From Clostridium fermenticellae (GTDB lineage: Bacteria > Bacillota > Clostridia > Clostridiales > Clostridiaceae): a stretch of 64,000 nt of DNA. The DNA lies in contig NZ_CP032416.1 of NCBI RefSeq assembly GCF_003600355.1, positions 1,012,183-1,076,182 of the forward strand, in the 5' to 3' direction. The notes under the pieces were generated by a model. It was not told the DNA's origin and searched no databases. It saw nothing but the letters and a program-made list of their open reading frames with translations. Below are positions 38,929-47,522 of the stretch, piece by piece. Each line of letters begins with the position of its first letter. The stretch's first letter is position 1. The position numbers and the translations under genes are program-made.

Positions 38929-39074
38929 TTGTTATTTGAGTTGTTTTTATTTTTATTTGAATATATAATATAAATGACTGTGCTGTATGTTACTTAAGTA
39001 TATCATATTTAATTAGATTTAAAGATATCTATATTATTTCGTTAATTAAATTTTTTATAAAGGAGAGGGTACAT

Positions 39075-39185
39075 ATGGATTTTGGTGAAATATTATATTA
39101 TTCTGCTACCCCTATATTTTTAATATTATTTGTATTTTTAGTAATTTTACTTATAAAGATAATAAAAGGCAATAAAAATAGATAA
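39075..39185 (+). CDS. Small single-span membrane protein, 36 residues
   Basis: ATG 39075 has a strong AAAGGAGAGGG site five to nine bases upstream. The product is short: a polar start MDFGEILYYSATP, one hydrophobic segment rich in Ile/Leu/Phe, then the basic tail KIIKGNKNR. It lies 62 bases before plsC and could be its small partner, or an independent membrane peptide. The ribosome site and positive-inside topology support a real gene. Confidence 0.55.
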   Translation: MDFGEILYYSATPIFLILFVFLVILLIKIIKGNKNR

Positions 39186-39247
39186 AATGTGACGATTATA
39201 AAAATTATATTTTTAGTTTGTTTTTATTGTATTTGGGAGTTGATAGT

Positions 39248-39955
39248 ATGAAGTCGATTATATTATATTTGAAATTTGTATTTTTTATAATAGTGTCTGT
39301 ACCCAAAAAAATTAAGATAGATCATTTAAGGAAGATCGGAAGAATAGAAGATGCTGAAGCCTTATCAAGAAAATATCTTCTAAAATGGGCGAATTTCACA
39401 GTAAAAGAGGCTGGAATAACTCTTCATGTTGACGGAATAGAGAATTTACCAGATACAAGCTGTCTGTTTGTATCAAACCATCAAGGATTACTTGATATAC
39501 CAGTATTGATTACTGCAGTTAATAGACCTATTGGATTTATAGCGAAAAAAGAACTACTTAAAGTAAAAATAATAAGTGGGTGGATGAAGGAAATTCATTG
39601 TGTGTTTATAGATAGAACAAATATAAGAGAATCTGTAAAATCAATAAATAAGGGCGTAGAAAATTTAAGGAATGGCTATAATATGTGTATTTTCCCTGAA
39701 GGAACTAGGAGTAAGGGAAAACCTGTTGCTGAATTTAAAAAAGGTAGTATGAAGCTTGCATTAAAATCAAATTCTCTTGTTGTCCCGGTTGCAATAAATG
39801 GAACATACAAAGTTTTGGAGGCTAATGGCTGGAGGATTAGGCCTGCAGATGTAATTGTTAAGATATTAAAACCAATTGATACCCAGAAAATCTCAAAAGA
39901 TGAGAGACGTGATTTATCAGATATAATCAGAAATTCTATAATGGAAAATATGTGA
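39248..39955 (+). CDS. plsC: 1-acylglycerol-3-phosphate acyltransferase
   Basis: I chose ATG 39248 because GGGAG lies correctly upstream; an in-frame ATG at 39218 would add ten residues. The acyltransferase signature NHQGLLDIPV (the HxxxxD box) is at about residue 76 and FPEGTRSKG at about 150. A hydrophobic N-terminal segment anchors it in the membrane. It adds the second acyl chain to make phosphatidic acid. The length of 235 residues fits PlsC. Confidence 0.9.
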   Translation: MKSIILYLKFVFFIIVSVPKKIKIDHLRKIGRIEDAEALSRKYLLKWANFTVKEAGITLHVDGIENLPDTSCLFVSNHQGLLDIPVLITAVNRPIGFIAKKELLKVKIISGWMKEIHCVFIDRTNIRESVKSINKGVENLRNGYNMCIFPEGTRSKGKPVAEFKKGSMKLALKSNSLVVPVAINGTYKVLEANGWRIRPADVIVKILKPIDTQKISKDERRDLSDIIRNSIMENM

Positions 39956-40046
39956 AGCACTATATGTTAATTTTACTTGTGGAATATTCTTAAAGCTATG
40001 ATATAATAAAAGTATAGAATTGATTTTTATAGTGGGAGGGGAAAAA

Positions 40047-40442
40047 TTGTTTAAGTGTGAAGTCTGCGGCAAAGAAGCCGACAAACATCATATAGTCTAT
40101 AGAAGTCAAGGTGGAGTTGATTTTCCAATTAATTTTAAGTATCTATGTCCTGAACATCACAGGGGAAAAAATGGTCCTCATAAGAACAGACAGCTTGATT
40201 TAAAATATAAACTGGAACTTCAAGAAAAATTAGAAAAAATATTGGTTAAAGAATTTTATACTATAGATGAACTAGTTACACTGCTTAAAATAAATAAAGG
40301 TATGCTAAAGAGACTGCTTAGGGAATATAAATTATATAAAGAAGGCTATAAAAAGGCTGATATAATATATAGACTTATGGGCAAAAAAGTTTATACTAAA
40401 GATATGTTAGAAAACTATTGTGATTTTATAGCAAATTTTTAA
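40047..40442 (+). CDS. HNH-motif protein of unknown function
   Basis: I chose TTG 40047 after GGGAGGGG. Residues 1-50 carry the zinc-binding HNH pattern: CEVCGKEADKHHIVYRSQGG then NFKYLCPEHHRG, giving two CxxC-like pairs and His residues. The rest is helical, with a stretch (TIDELVTLLKINKGMLKRLL) that resembles a helix-turn-helix. HNH proteins include homing and restriction nucleases. Here there are no phage or IS neighbours apart from the transposase at 37.3 kb. Function unknown. Confidence 0.65.
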   Translation: MFKCEVCGKEADKHHIVYRSQGGVDFPINFKYLCPEHHRGKNGPHKNRQLDLKYKLELQEKLEKILVKEFYTIDELVTLLKINKGMLKRLLREYKLYKEGYKKADIIYRLMGKKVYTKDMLENYCDFIANF

Positions 40443-40473
40443 TTGTATACAGAACTTATGTTGAGTAAAGTGG

Positions 40474-40509
40474 ATGGCAAGTGGATGTTTTTGTAACTCA
40501 CTTGTCATT
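40474..40509 (+). terminator. Hairpin after the HNH gene
   Basis: TGGCAAGTG pairs with CACTTGTCA around a loop that contains TTTTT. No strong T-run follows. Confidence 0.5.
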
Positions 40510-40587
40510 TTCTGTAATATGAGGTATTGTATATGTAACTAAATATATCCGTATAGAATATTTTTTATGAAAGGAGCTGTAACAATT

Positions 40588-40776
40588 ATGAATGAGGATT
40601 TGTTAATGCTTTTTAGTATAGAAGAAATTAGAAGTATTATTACGGGACTTAAAATATCACTTGAATCTATATATAGAGGAGATACTGAAATATCAGAAGA
40701 AGAAATTATAAGAATAGAGGATATGCTTAAGAAGATGCAGTATGTTGAAAGAGAGTATTCTGATAAAACTGACTAA
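40588..40776 (+). CDS. Small acidic helical protein of unknown function
   Basis: ATG 40588 is chosen because AAAGGAG at 40570-40576 lies upstream; the ATG at 40567 would place that site in the gene. The product is 62 residues, mainly helical and acidic (EEIIRIEDMLKKMQYVEREY). I recognise no family. It precedes the CBS gene by 50 bases. Confidence 0.5.
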   Translation: MNEDLLMLFSIEEIRSIITGLKISLESIYRGDTEISEEEIIRIEDMLKKMQYVEREYSDKTD

Positions 40777-40825
40777 AGTTTTAAAGAATATACTAATATA
40801 ACTTATTAATAAAAAGGAGGGAGTC

Positions 40826-41242
40826 ATGAACATAGCTTTTTTTCTAACACCAAAGAAGGATGTTGTGCATGCCTGTATAAGTGGAACCATGAGACAAGCC
40901 ATTGAAAAGATGGAACGTAGTGGTTATACGGCTATTCCAATTATAGATGATAAGGGTAAGTATGAAGGCACTTTAACAGAAGGTGATTTACTCTGGAAAA
41001 TAAAAGATACGCAAGAATTTAATTTTAAGGATACGAGCAAAATAATCATTAGAGATATAATTAAAAAAGTAAGGAATAAGCCTGTTCATATTGACGAGGA
41101 TATAGAAAATCTTATATCTTTGGCAGTAAATCAGAATTTTGTACCAGTTGTAGATGATAATGATATATTTATAGGGATAATTAAGAGAAGTGAAATAATT
41201 AATTACTGCTATAAATTACTTGTTAAGAATTCTATGATATAA
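40826..41242 (+). CDS. CBS-domain pair protein
   Basis: The protein has 138 residues with two CBS repeats at about 10-65 and 80-130 (SGTMRQAIEKMERSGYTAIP with DDKGKYEGTLTEGDLL; then IDEDIENLISLAVNQNFVPV with DDNDIFIGIIKRSEII). CBS pairs bind adenylates or act as regulatory modules. It has no attached effector domain. AAGGAGGG stands before ATG 40826. Confidence 0.85.
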   Translation: MNIAFFLTPKKDVVHACISGTMRQAIEKMERSGYTAIPIIDDKGKYEGTLTEGDLLWKIKDTQEFNFKDTSKIIIRDIIKKVRNKPVHIDEDIENLISLAVNQNFVPVVDDNDIFIGIIKRSEIINYCYKLLVKNSMI

Positions 41243-41256
41243 ATTTAAAAACTTGA

Positions 41257-41306
41257 AGAGACATATTAGTATTGAATACTATTCAGTGCTAATTGTCTCT
41301 TTTTTA
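41257..41306. terminator. Hairpin between convergent CBS and small-protein genes
   Basis: AGAGACATATTAGTATTGAA pairs imperfectly with the inverse ending AATTGTCTCT, and is followed by TTTTTT. The long stem serves the CBS gene and may also serve the convergent gene at 41313. Confidence 0.75.
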
Positions 41307-41312
41307 AATACC

Positions 41313-41471
41313 TTAGCGGTTGCTATTATTTCTTATAGCTCTTGCTTTAGCATTTATACTCGCGGGATTACCACGATTTAAATATCCTGTTTCAGAATTT
41401 CTACTCTCATTACTATGATTTAACATTGCCTTAGTTTTATCATCTTGATTATCTAATCTTTTTTTCTGCAT
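41313..41471 (-). CDS. Small 52-residue basic protein, Asn-rich
   Basis: The reading frame on the minus strand starts at ATG 41471 behind AGGAGGTG, an ideal site. The product begins MQKKRLDNQDDKTKAML and ends ARAIRNNSNR. It is basic and rich in Asn/Ser/Arg, with no membrane segment. Such small basic proteins in clostridia can be spore components, but I cannot name the family. Confidence 0.55.
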   Translation of the reverse strand: MQKKRLDNQDDKTKAMLNHSNESRNSETGYLNRGNPASINAKARAIRNNSNR

Positions 41472-41589
41472 ATAAATTTTCACCTCCTAAAAACAAGATT
41501 AGTTTGGAGTTTTTAAAATAAATTTATGCAATCTCATTTCGACTGTTGACAAGTATAATTATTGGTGATATTATACATACAATATATAA

Positions 41590-41846
41590 AATCGTTGATG
41601 AGGAAGAGTAACTAATTTAGTTTAGTCGAAGAGAGTTGAGGATGGTGTGATCTCAATATTTGAGCTTATTAGTGAATGGACCTCTGAGAAGTAAATCGAA
41701 ATTCGTTTAGAAGAGTAGTGGTTACCGTTTGCCATACGATATAATGGCTAGGATATGTTAGTATCTTAAATAAGAGGCGTTTTTACGTAATTTAGGTGGT
41801 ACCGCGGAAGTGTATCTCCGTCCTAATAATATTATTAGGACGGAGT
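41590..41846 (+). promoter_or_regulatory. T-box leader, tryptophan-type
   Basis: The T-box sequence AGGTGGTACCGCGG is at 41794-41807, followed by the terminator CTCCGTCCTAATAATATTAT and its inverse at 41816-41845 with a T-run. TGG at 41677-41679 sits in the specifier-loop context GTGAATGGACC, matching the Trp codon. Uncharged tRNA-Trp would prevent termination and allow trpP expression. The left limit is approximate. Confidence 0.85.
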
Positions 41847-41948
41847 TTTTTTATTTTTTAATTTGATAGATGGAAGCCGGCTTTTTATATAAATGATGAA
41901 TTAATCTAAAATTATTAGATGTTTTATATCGAGAGGAGATTATTAATT

Positions 41949-42458
41949 ATGAATGTAAAAAAGATGATTATAAATTCACTGCTTCTGGCAATAGGAGCAA
42001 TATTACACCAATTGACACCACCATTGATTCTTGGAATGAAACCTGATTTTTCTTTGGCTATGTTGTTTATTATAATGATATTGAATGATGATTACAAATC
42101 ATGTGTATGTTCAGGACTTATAGCAGGAATATTAGCAGCAGCAACTACTGGTTTTCCTGGAGGACAAATACCTAATGTTATAGATAAAATTGTAACTGTG
42201 AATATAATGTTTTTAGTATTAAAACCTTTTAGGCAGAGGGTTAATAACCAGATAAAGATTGTATTTACTACAGCTATTGGAACTTTTATAAGTGGAACTA
42301 CATTTTTAAGTGTTGCTTTTGTGATAGTTGGACTTCCAACAAGTTTTAAAGCATTATTTTTATCAGTAGTTGTTCCGGGAGCAATTATAAATACTATAGC
42401 TGGGGTGATATTATTTAATGCTGTAAATATTGCTATAAAAAGAAAGGCAGCAGCTTAA
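41949..42458 (+). CDS. trpP: Tryptophan transporter
   Basis: ATG 41949 follows GAGAGGAG. The protein has 169 residues with five or six membrane segments. HQLTPPLILGMKPDFSLAM near residue 20 and AAATTGFPGGQIPNVIDK are typical of the TrpP family of tryptophan permeases. The Trp T-box directly upstream supports the substrate. A single-gene transcript is likely, ending at 42559. Confidence 0.9.
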   Translation: MNVKKMIINSLLLAIGAILHQLTPPLILGMKPDFSLAMLFIIMILNDDYKSCVCSGLIAGILAAATTGFPGGQIPNVIDKIVTVNIMFLVLKPFRQRVNNQIKIVFTTAIGTFISGTTFLSVAFVIVGLPTSFKALFLSVVVPGAIINTIAGVILFNAVNIAIKRKAAA

Positions 42459-42522
42459 ACTTAAGATGAATTATTTATTGAATGCTAGAGGTTTAAAAGT
42501 CAGAAAACTAGTATAATAATAT

Positions 42523-42559
42523 AAAAAAAGACATGTGCTATTACAATGTCTTTTTTTAT
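42523..42559 (+). terminator. Terminator after trpP
   Basis: AAAAAAAGACAT pairs with ATGTCTTTTTTT around an 11-base loop. Confidence 0.8.
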
Positions 42560-42589
42560 TATTTAACAACTTTCGATTTCACAATTTTC

Positions 42590-42890
42590 ATAGGGTTTGT
42601 AATTCTAGGCTTAACTTATGCTTGTAAATTCTAATAGGGTTTGTAATTCCAGGATTAAGTTATACTCCAGCTGCCACTTCCAAAATTCGTCACCTAAAAA
42701 ATTTCTAGTAAGTCTAAGTTCGTATTTATAAAAATCTAAGCAGATTTTATAAACTCGCAGGCTCAAACATATAAAATCCACTAAGATTTTCAAAAATACT
42801 TCACTAAGACCTACTAAAAAATTTTTTAATGTGCCTACATTTTGGAAATGTCAACTTACGTATAACTTAATCCTGGAATTACAAACCCCA
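42590..42890. repeat. Family-A repeats: a partial copy then a full copy (42633-42890)
   Basis: The fragment CATAGGGTTTGTAATTCT with following text at 42590-42632 is a partial left end. The full copy starts TAGGGTTTGTAATTCCAG at 42634 and ends CTGGAATTACAAACCCC. It has CGTCACCTAAAAAATTTC, centre AAACTCGCAGGCTC and CTTCACTAAGACCTACTA. It lies between trpP and the decayed transposase; the remainder to 43000 includes a GGTCACTCC inverted with GGGTGATC at 42959-42999, which may be an old IS end. Confidence 0.8.
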
Positions 42891-43000
42891 TGAGCGTAAA
42901 GTTAAGCCAAAATTTAGCACCAGGTAATTAAATTTACAGTTATAAAATAAATAAAAAAGGTCACTCCTAAAGGTAAATAAAAAAACAAGGGGTGATCTTT

Positions 43001-43620
43001 ATGAAAAACAATACAGTAGGTAGTATGCACAAATTAGAAAAAATTATTAGTGATATTTTAAGGAAAAATATAAATAAAATAGCAGTAGATACTAAATTCA
43101 CTAAAAGGTTTAGTAAATTAGATGGATTCACATTTTTTAAGGCATTTACATTCGGGATATACAGCCTTCCGGCCCCATCATTAAGAACTATATCAGATTT
43201 TTGTGAAGACATATCTACTGGTTTAACTCTATCAAGACAGGGTTTAGAAAACAGGCTTCCAGTGGGAGCAAAGTTTTTAAAAGCTGTTTTAAAGCATATT
43301 ATCGAAGATAAAATGGTTAGAACATTAAAAAAGATAGATAGGGAGCTTAGCTTATGAGTTGGGTAATTATGATAACAAATGTAGATAGGTATCAAGCAAG
43401 TGCAGACATGCTGTTTGATATTTATAGATTAAGATGGCAGATAGAGCTGTTATTTAAGTGCTGGAAAAGCTATGCTAATATAAATAATGTAAAATCGGCA
43501 GGGTTATTATATGATATTCTAGTGAAACTCGGTAAAAGTTGCAAATGAGAAAAGAGAAAACGTAAATCTACAGAGGAAAGGTTAATGGATTATTACATTC
43601 CTCCTGCAGATTGGAATTAA
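43001..43620 (+). pseudogene. Decayed IS4-like transposase with internal deletion
   Basis: The first 118 residues from ATG 43001 match the N-terminus of clostridial IS4-type transposases (MKNNTVGSMHKLEKIISD, FGIYSLPAPSLRTISDFCED). After about 43357 a different frame reads WVIMITNVDRYQASADML then YRLRWQIELLFKCWKSYANI, the C-terminal region with the YREK-like signature. About 200 residues between the two are missing, a further deletion lies near 43510, and stops occur after it. It is not functional. Confidence 0.85.
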
Positions 43621-43768
43621 TTGTATTAGCTTTACACGTATGTTATAAACCCTATATTGATTAGAAAATAGTTTGAATTTACTTTTATTATGGTATGTAA
43701 TTTGATGCACAAATTTGAAATAAAATAATAAGATATAGTGGATGCATTTTTTTGAGGGGTTATTTAAA

Positions 43769-44677
43769 TTGAAAGCTGATATTATATTTGAAGGCGGTGG
43801 TGTTAAGGCCATAGGTTTTGTTGGTGCTGTTTGTGCACTTGAGCAAAATGGTTACAAATGGGGAAAAGTTGCGGGTAGTTCTGCGGGGGCAATAATAGCA
43901 TCGCTAATAGCTGCAGGGTATAATGGTAAGGACTTGAAGAACATAATGATGAATATAGATTATACTAAATTTATTGGTAAAGGCAGGTATTTGTCTCTTC
44001 CATTTAGAATACTTAATATAATATTAAGAAAGGGTCTGTACTCAGGTGATTATATAGAAAATTTTGTGGAGGAACTTTTAGAAACTAAACATAAGACTAA
44101 GTTTAAGGATGTGAGTTTAAATGGAGAATCGAATTTAAAAATAATAGCAGCAGATGTTACCCAAAAGAAACTTCTTATACTTCCAGATGATATAAAAGAT
44201 TATGGAATAGATCCTATGGAATTTAAAATTTCAACTGCTGTCAGAATGAGTGTAGGTATACCATTTTATTTTAGGCCAGTTTATATAAAGTATAATGGTG
44301 TGAATAATTATATTGTTGATGGTGGTATACTCAGTAACTTTCCAGTTTGGATATTTGACGTAGAAGGGGTTCCAAGATGGCCGACATTTGGGCTTAAGTT
44401 TGAAAAATCTGAAAAAGGTTATAGTAATAGAGATGACAATTTCATTTCATACGTATTAGATTTGGCTGAGTGTATAATAGAAACTTATGATGAAAAGTAT
44501 ATATCTGATAAAGATATGATTAGAACTATATCAATACCAACTTTGAATGTTAAAACTACTGACTTCAATATAAGTAAAGAGAAAAGCATGAAATTATTTG
44601 AAGCTGGTTATAAGACTGCTGAAGAATTTTTTACTAGATGGAATTTTAGGAAATATGTTGATAAACACAGAAAATAA
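43769..44677 (+). CDS. Patatin-like phospholipase
   Basis: I chose TTG 43769 after GAGGGG. The oxyanion loop is FEGGGVKAIG at residues 7-16; the nucleophile is Ser38 in GSSAG; the partner Asp is in VDGGILSNFP near residue 184. Length is 302 residues. Patatins hydrolyse acyl chains from membrane lipids. It has no signal peptide, so it acts from the cytoplasm. It lies 28 bases before a SIR2-like gene on the same strand. Patatins also serve as membrane-damaging effectors in CBASS-type phage defence, which makes the pair notable. Confidence 0.88.
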   Translation: MKADIIFEGGGVKAIGFVGAVCALEQNGYKWGKVAGSSAGAIIASLIAAGYNGKDLKNIMMNIDYTKFIGKGRYLSLPFRILNIILRKGLYSGDYIENFVEELLETKHKTKFKDVSLNGESNLKIIAADVTQKKLLILPDDIKDYGIDPMEFKISTAVRMSVGIPFYFRPVYIKYNGVNNYIVDGGILSNFPVWIFDVEGVPRWPTFGLKFEKSEKGYSNRDDNFISYVLDLAECIIETYDEKYISDKDMIRTISIPTLNVKTTDFNISKEKSMKLFEAGYKTAEEFFTRWNFRKYVDKHRK

Positions 44678-44705
44678 AATTGGATAAAAGATACAGGTGA
44701 TTTTT

Positions 44706-46223
44706 ATGTCTGAAAAATATTGGCCGGAAACGGTTATACTTTGGGGAGCTGGGGCTACTAAATCCCTTGGACTTTATGCAACTAGAGAATTAATACAGAT
44801 TGTAGTAAAAATAAATAAAAATGATTTTTCATTTTTGGAGGGTAAAAATGAAAAATTGAGATATGCTTTCAAGAAGTTGGTCACCGAGGATTTAGTAAAA
44901 GACCCCATACTGTGTAAGATATATGATTTAGAAGCCCTTCAGCTTATAATAGGAACAAATACAAAGGTAAATATGCATGAGCTTTTTACAATGCTTGATC
45001 AATTGATTGGCAATAAAATGGGATTTAATGCATTTATATCTGGAAAAACTTATTTTTTAAGAAGAGAAAGAGTAGAAGGAGCCAAAAGATGTCTTATTTT
45101 ACTTATTGAGGAATTAGAAAGATTAAGTATACAGTTTGAGCCTGGATATATGAATAAAGATGAACTTACACCATATTATGAATTTTCAAGGACACTTACA
45201 GACCTTATGAAAGAAGAGGCATTTGAATTTGATAAGAGAGGATATGTAAGAACAAGCAGAAGGTTTTATTTATATTCATATGCAATTATATCTTTTAATT
45301 GGGATCCAATAATAATGTGGAATATTTTTAATGCACATAAAGAATTTAATGATAAGTCGGTATTTTTGAATTGTGGATTAAAATTAAGATTATTTGATGA
45401 TTTTGGTACACAGATAGCTGGAAAGAAAATAGACAGTATTAATAATGAGATATGGTATACTGTTGGAGAACCTCAATGTAAAAGAATAAATGATTATGAA
45501 TATCCATCTAGAATTATACGTATTGGGAAGATATTATTTCCACATGGAATTTTTGATTCAAGAGTATGCCCGGAATGTGGTAAATATATAACTACTTTTG
45601 GTGGAAGTTGGTGTAGGTTATCTACTGAAGTTTTTGGACCATCTATAGTAGATGAATTGCAGAAAAACTGGAAATATAGAAGCGAGAAGGAATTGAAAAG
45701 CAGACATGGGGCAATAGAATGTCCTTATTGTGGACAAATAACATATCCGTCTGATATGCCGCTTATAATGCAAACAATGGCTAAAAAGCAAAGTATTGCA
45801 CCACTTGAGGAGGTTAAAACAGAAGTTGGCCTTTTGATGAAAAATGCAAAACATATAGTATTTGCAGGGTATAGTCTTCCGATAGATGATATAATGGTGA
45901 AAACTTTTTTTATGTCGTCTATAGCTGGAAATGATAAGAGAAGATTAAAATGTACTGTTCTAAATTATGATAAAGACTATTCAGAATGTGGATGGATTAC
46001 CGGAGATAAGATATCAGATTATCTAAAGTGCAGTACAAATAAAGAAGTATCTGAGTGTATAGAAAATGTCTGTGATATATTTGATATAGAAAATGTACGT
46101 GTATCCTTGGAGGGAATACCAAATATATTTATGGAGAATGGAAAGTGCAGCAGAGAAAAAATAAAGGATTTATTATATCCGAAAGAATATTTTAAAGGAG
46201 GATTTCCAATAACCAGGGATTAA
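44706..46223 (+). CDS. SIR2-like NAD-binding protein with embedded zinc ribbon
   Basis: ATG 44706 is chosen behind ACAGGTG; an earlier GTG at 44697 overlaps that site. The SIR2-like core shows ETVILWGAGATKSLGLYATR at residues 8-27 (NAD-binding loop), SFNWDP near 197, LFPHGIFDS near 277 with the conserved His, and GYSLPIDD near 388. CPECGKYI near 288 and CPYCGQI near 339 form a zinc ribbon. The domain is of the non-sirtuin SIR2 type found in bacterial defence NADases as well as in unrelated proteins. Partner of the patatin by position. Enzymatic activity is inferred. Confidence 0.75.
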   Translation: MSEKYWPETVILWGAGATKSLGLYATRELIQIVVKINKNDFSFLEGKNEKLRYAFKKLVTEDLVKDPILCKIYDLEALQLIIGTNTKVNMHELFTMLDQLIGNKMGFNAFISGKTYFLRRERVEGAKRCLILLIEELERLSIQFEPGYMNKDELTPYYEFSRTLTDLMKEEAFEFDKRGYVRTSRRFYLYSYAIISFNWDPIIMWNIFNAHKEFNDKSVFLNCGLKLRLFDDFGTQIAGKKIDSINNEIWYTVGEPQCKRINDYEYPSRIIRIGKILFPHGIFDSRVCPECGKYITTFGGSWCRLSTEVFGPSIVDELQKNWKYRSEKELKSRHGAIECPYCGQITYPSDMPLIMQTMAKKQSIAPLEEVKTEVGLLMKNAKHIVFAGYSLPIDDIMVKTFFMSSIAGNDKRRLKCTVLNYDKDYSECGWITGDKISDYLKCSTNKEVSECIENVCDIFDIENVRVSLEGIPNIFMENGKCSREKIKDLLYPKEYFKGGFPITRD

Positions 46224-46275
46224 CTTTGTGGAGGTACTTTTCATTAAAGTAAATTAATATGTCGATTTAGAAATT

Positions 46276-46536
46276 TATAGGGTTTATAACTGAAAGCTTA
46301 ACTTATGCTCCGGCCGGGATTTCCAAAATACGTCACGTAAAAAATTTCTAGTAAGTGTAAGCTTGCGTTCATAAAAATCTAAGCAGATTTTATAAACTCG
46401 CAGGCTCAAACATATAAAATCCACTAAGATTTTTAAGAACGCTTCACTAACACTTACTACAAAATTTTTTAATGTGCCTAAATTTTAGAAATCCCGGTCT
46501 ACGCATAAGTTAAGCTTAGAATTACAAACCCTATAT
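46276..46536. repeat. Family-A long-hairpin repeat (full length)
   Basis: TATAGGGTTTATAACTGAAAG at its left and CTTAGAATTACAAACCCTAT at its right bound the element; inside are CGTCACGTAAAAAATTTC, AAACTCGCAGGCTC and CTTCACTAACACTTACTA. It fills most of the 46224-46577 gap; only the hairpin at 46551-46580 lies after it. Confidence 0.85.
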
Positions 46537-46550
46537 AAATATAAACTGAG

Positions 46551-46580
46551 TAATTGCCGGTAATTTTTTGCCGGCAATTA
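46551..46580 (-). terminator. Hairpin at the 3' end of the substrate-binding gene
   Basis: TAATTGCCGG and CCGGCAATTA pair around ten bases and overlap the stop codon of the minus-strand gene. No T-run follows on the minus strand. Confidence 0.55.
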
Positions 46581-47498
46581 CTTTAAACTGTTGTAAATTA
46601 AATCTAAATTTGAAGCCATAGATTGTAAATAATCTTTATTGTCCTCTTTGCTTTCAATTGTGTATATTTTTTTAACTTTTGCATTGACTTCTGATGCCAG
46701 AGTTTCAGATATTTTGGGGCTTACCATTTCTTCAACAAATATAGTTTTAATTTTATTTTTTCTGCAGTAATCAGTAAGTAACTTTAGTTGTTTTGCACTT
46801 GGCTCTTCAGATGCAAATACATCTTCTATACTTCTTTGTTCTAATCCGTAATCTCTGCAGAGATATGCAAATGCAGCATGCCCTGTAACAAAACTTTTAT
46901 TTGGAACTGATTTTAATTTCTCATTGTAAGAATTATATAGTGCATCTATTTTCTTAGAAAAATCATTGAAATTTTTCTCATAGTAAGATTTATTTAAGGG
47001 ATCTGCCTTAACAAGTGCATCTCTTATATTTTTTGATTCAATTTTAGCGTTTTTTAGACTAAGCCATATATGAGGATCATATTGACCATGCTCCTTTATT
47101 TCATTAGAATCACCATTTTTTATAGGAGTTATTCCTTTTGAGGCATTGGTAACAATCAAATTTTTATTGTCTATTGATTCAAGGGTTTTATCTACCCAGT
47201 TTTCCATTCCAAAACCATTATATATGAAGACTTTTGAATCACTTATATTTCTCATATCCTTTACTTTGGGTTCAAAATCATGAGGTTCTGTTCCTTCTGG
47301 TACTAAGGTTTCTATATCTATTTTATCTTTACCAATAGCATAGGCAAATTCACGAAGAGCGTTAAATGTAACTACAACTCTTATTTTTGAATTTGAATTC
47401 TTTACAGTATCTTTATGTATATTATTACCACATCCAGTAAAAAATAATATTATAGTTGCAGTTATAAATATGGCAAGCACTTTTTTTGTCTTCAACAT
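46578..47498 (-). CDS. Zinc/manganese ABC transporter, substrate-binding lipoprotein
   Basis: The signal peptide ends in the lipobox FFTGC, with Cys23 as the lipidated residue. Conserved metal-binding positions are the His of EPHDFEPK, the His in YDPHIWLS, the His in VTGHAAFAYL and the Asp/Glu region of FVEEMVSPK. Cluster A-I family members bind Zn or Mn outside the membrane. The acidic/His-rich loop of ZnuA is short here. It is divergent from the ATPase and permease genes at 47599, with a shared regulatory palindrome. Confidence 0.88.
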   Translation of the reverse strand: MLKTKKVLAIFITATIILFFTGCGNNIHKDTVKNSNSKIRVVVTFNALREFAYAIGKDKIDIETLVPEGTEPHDFEPKVKDMRNISDSKVFIYNGFGMENWVDKTLESIDNKNLIVTNASKGITPIKNGDSNEIKEHGQYDPHIWLSLKNAKIESKNIRDALVKADPLNKSYYEKNFNDFSKKIDALYNSYNEKLKSVPNKSFVTGHAAFAYLCRDYGLEQRSIEDVFASEEPSAKQLKLLTDYCRKNKIKTIFVEEMVSPKISETLASEVNAKVKKIYTIESKEDNKDYLQSMASNLDLIYNSLK

Positions 47499-47522
47499 AT
47501 TATCACTCCTAAAAATTTATGT

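Noticed and set aside
40047-40442. Homing endonuclease in an intron or intein
   Set aside because: No interrupted gene or splice features are visible around it.
43769-46223. A complete CBASS or Thoeris system
   Set aside because: No nucleotidyltransferase (CD-NTase) or TIR gene is nearby, so only the effector-like pair can be claimed.
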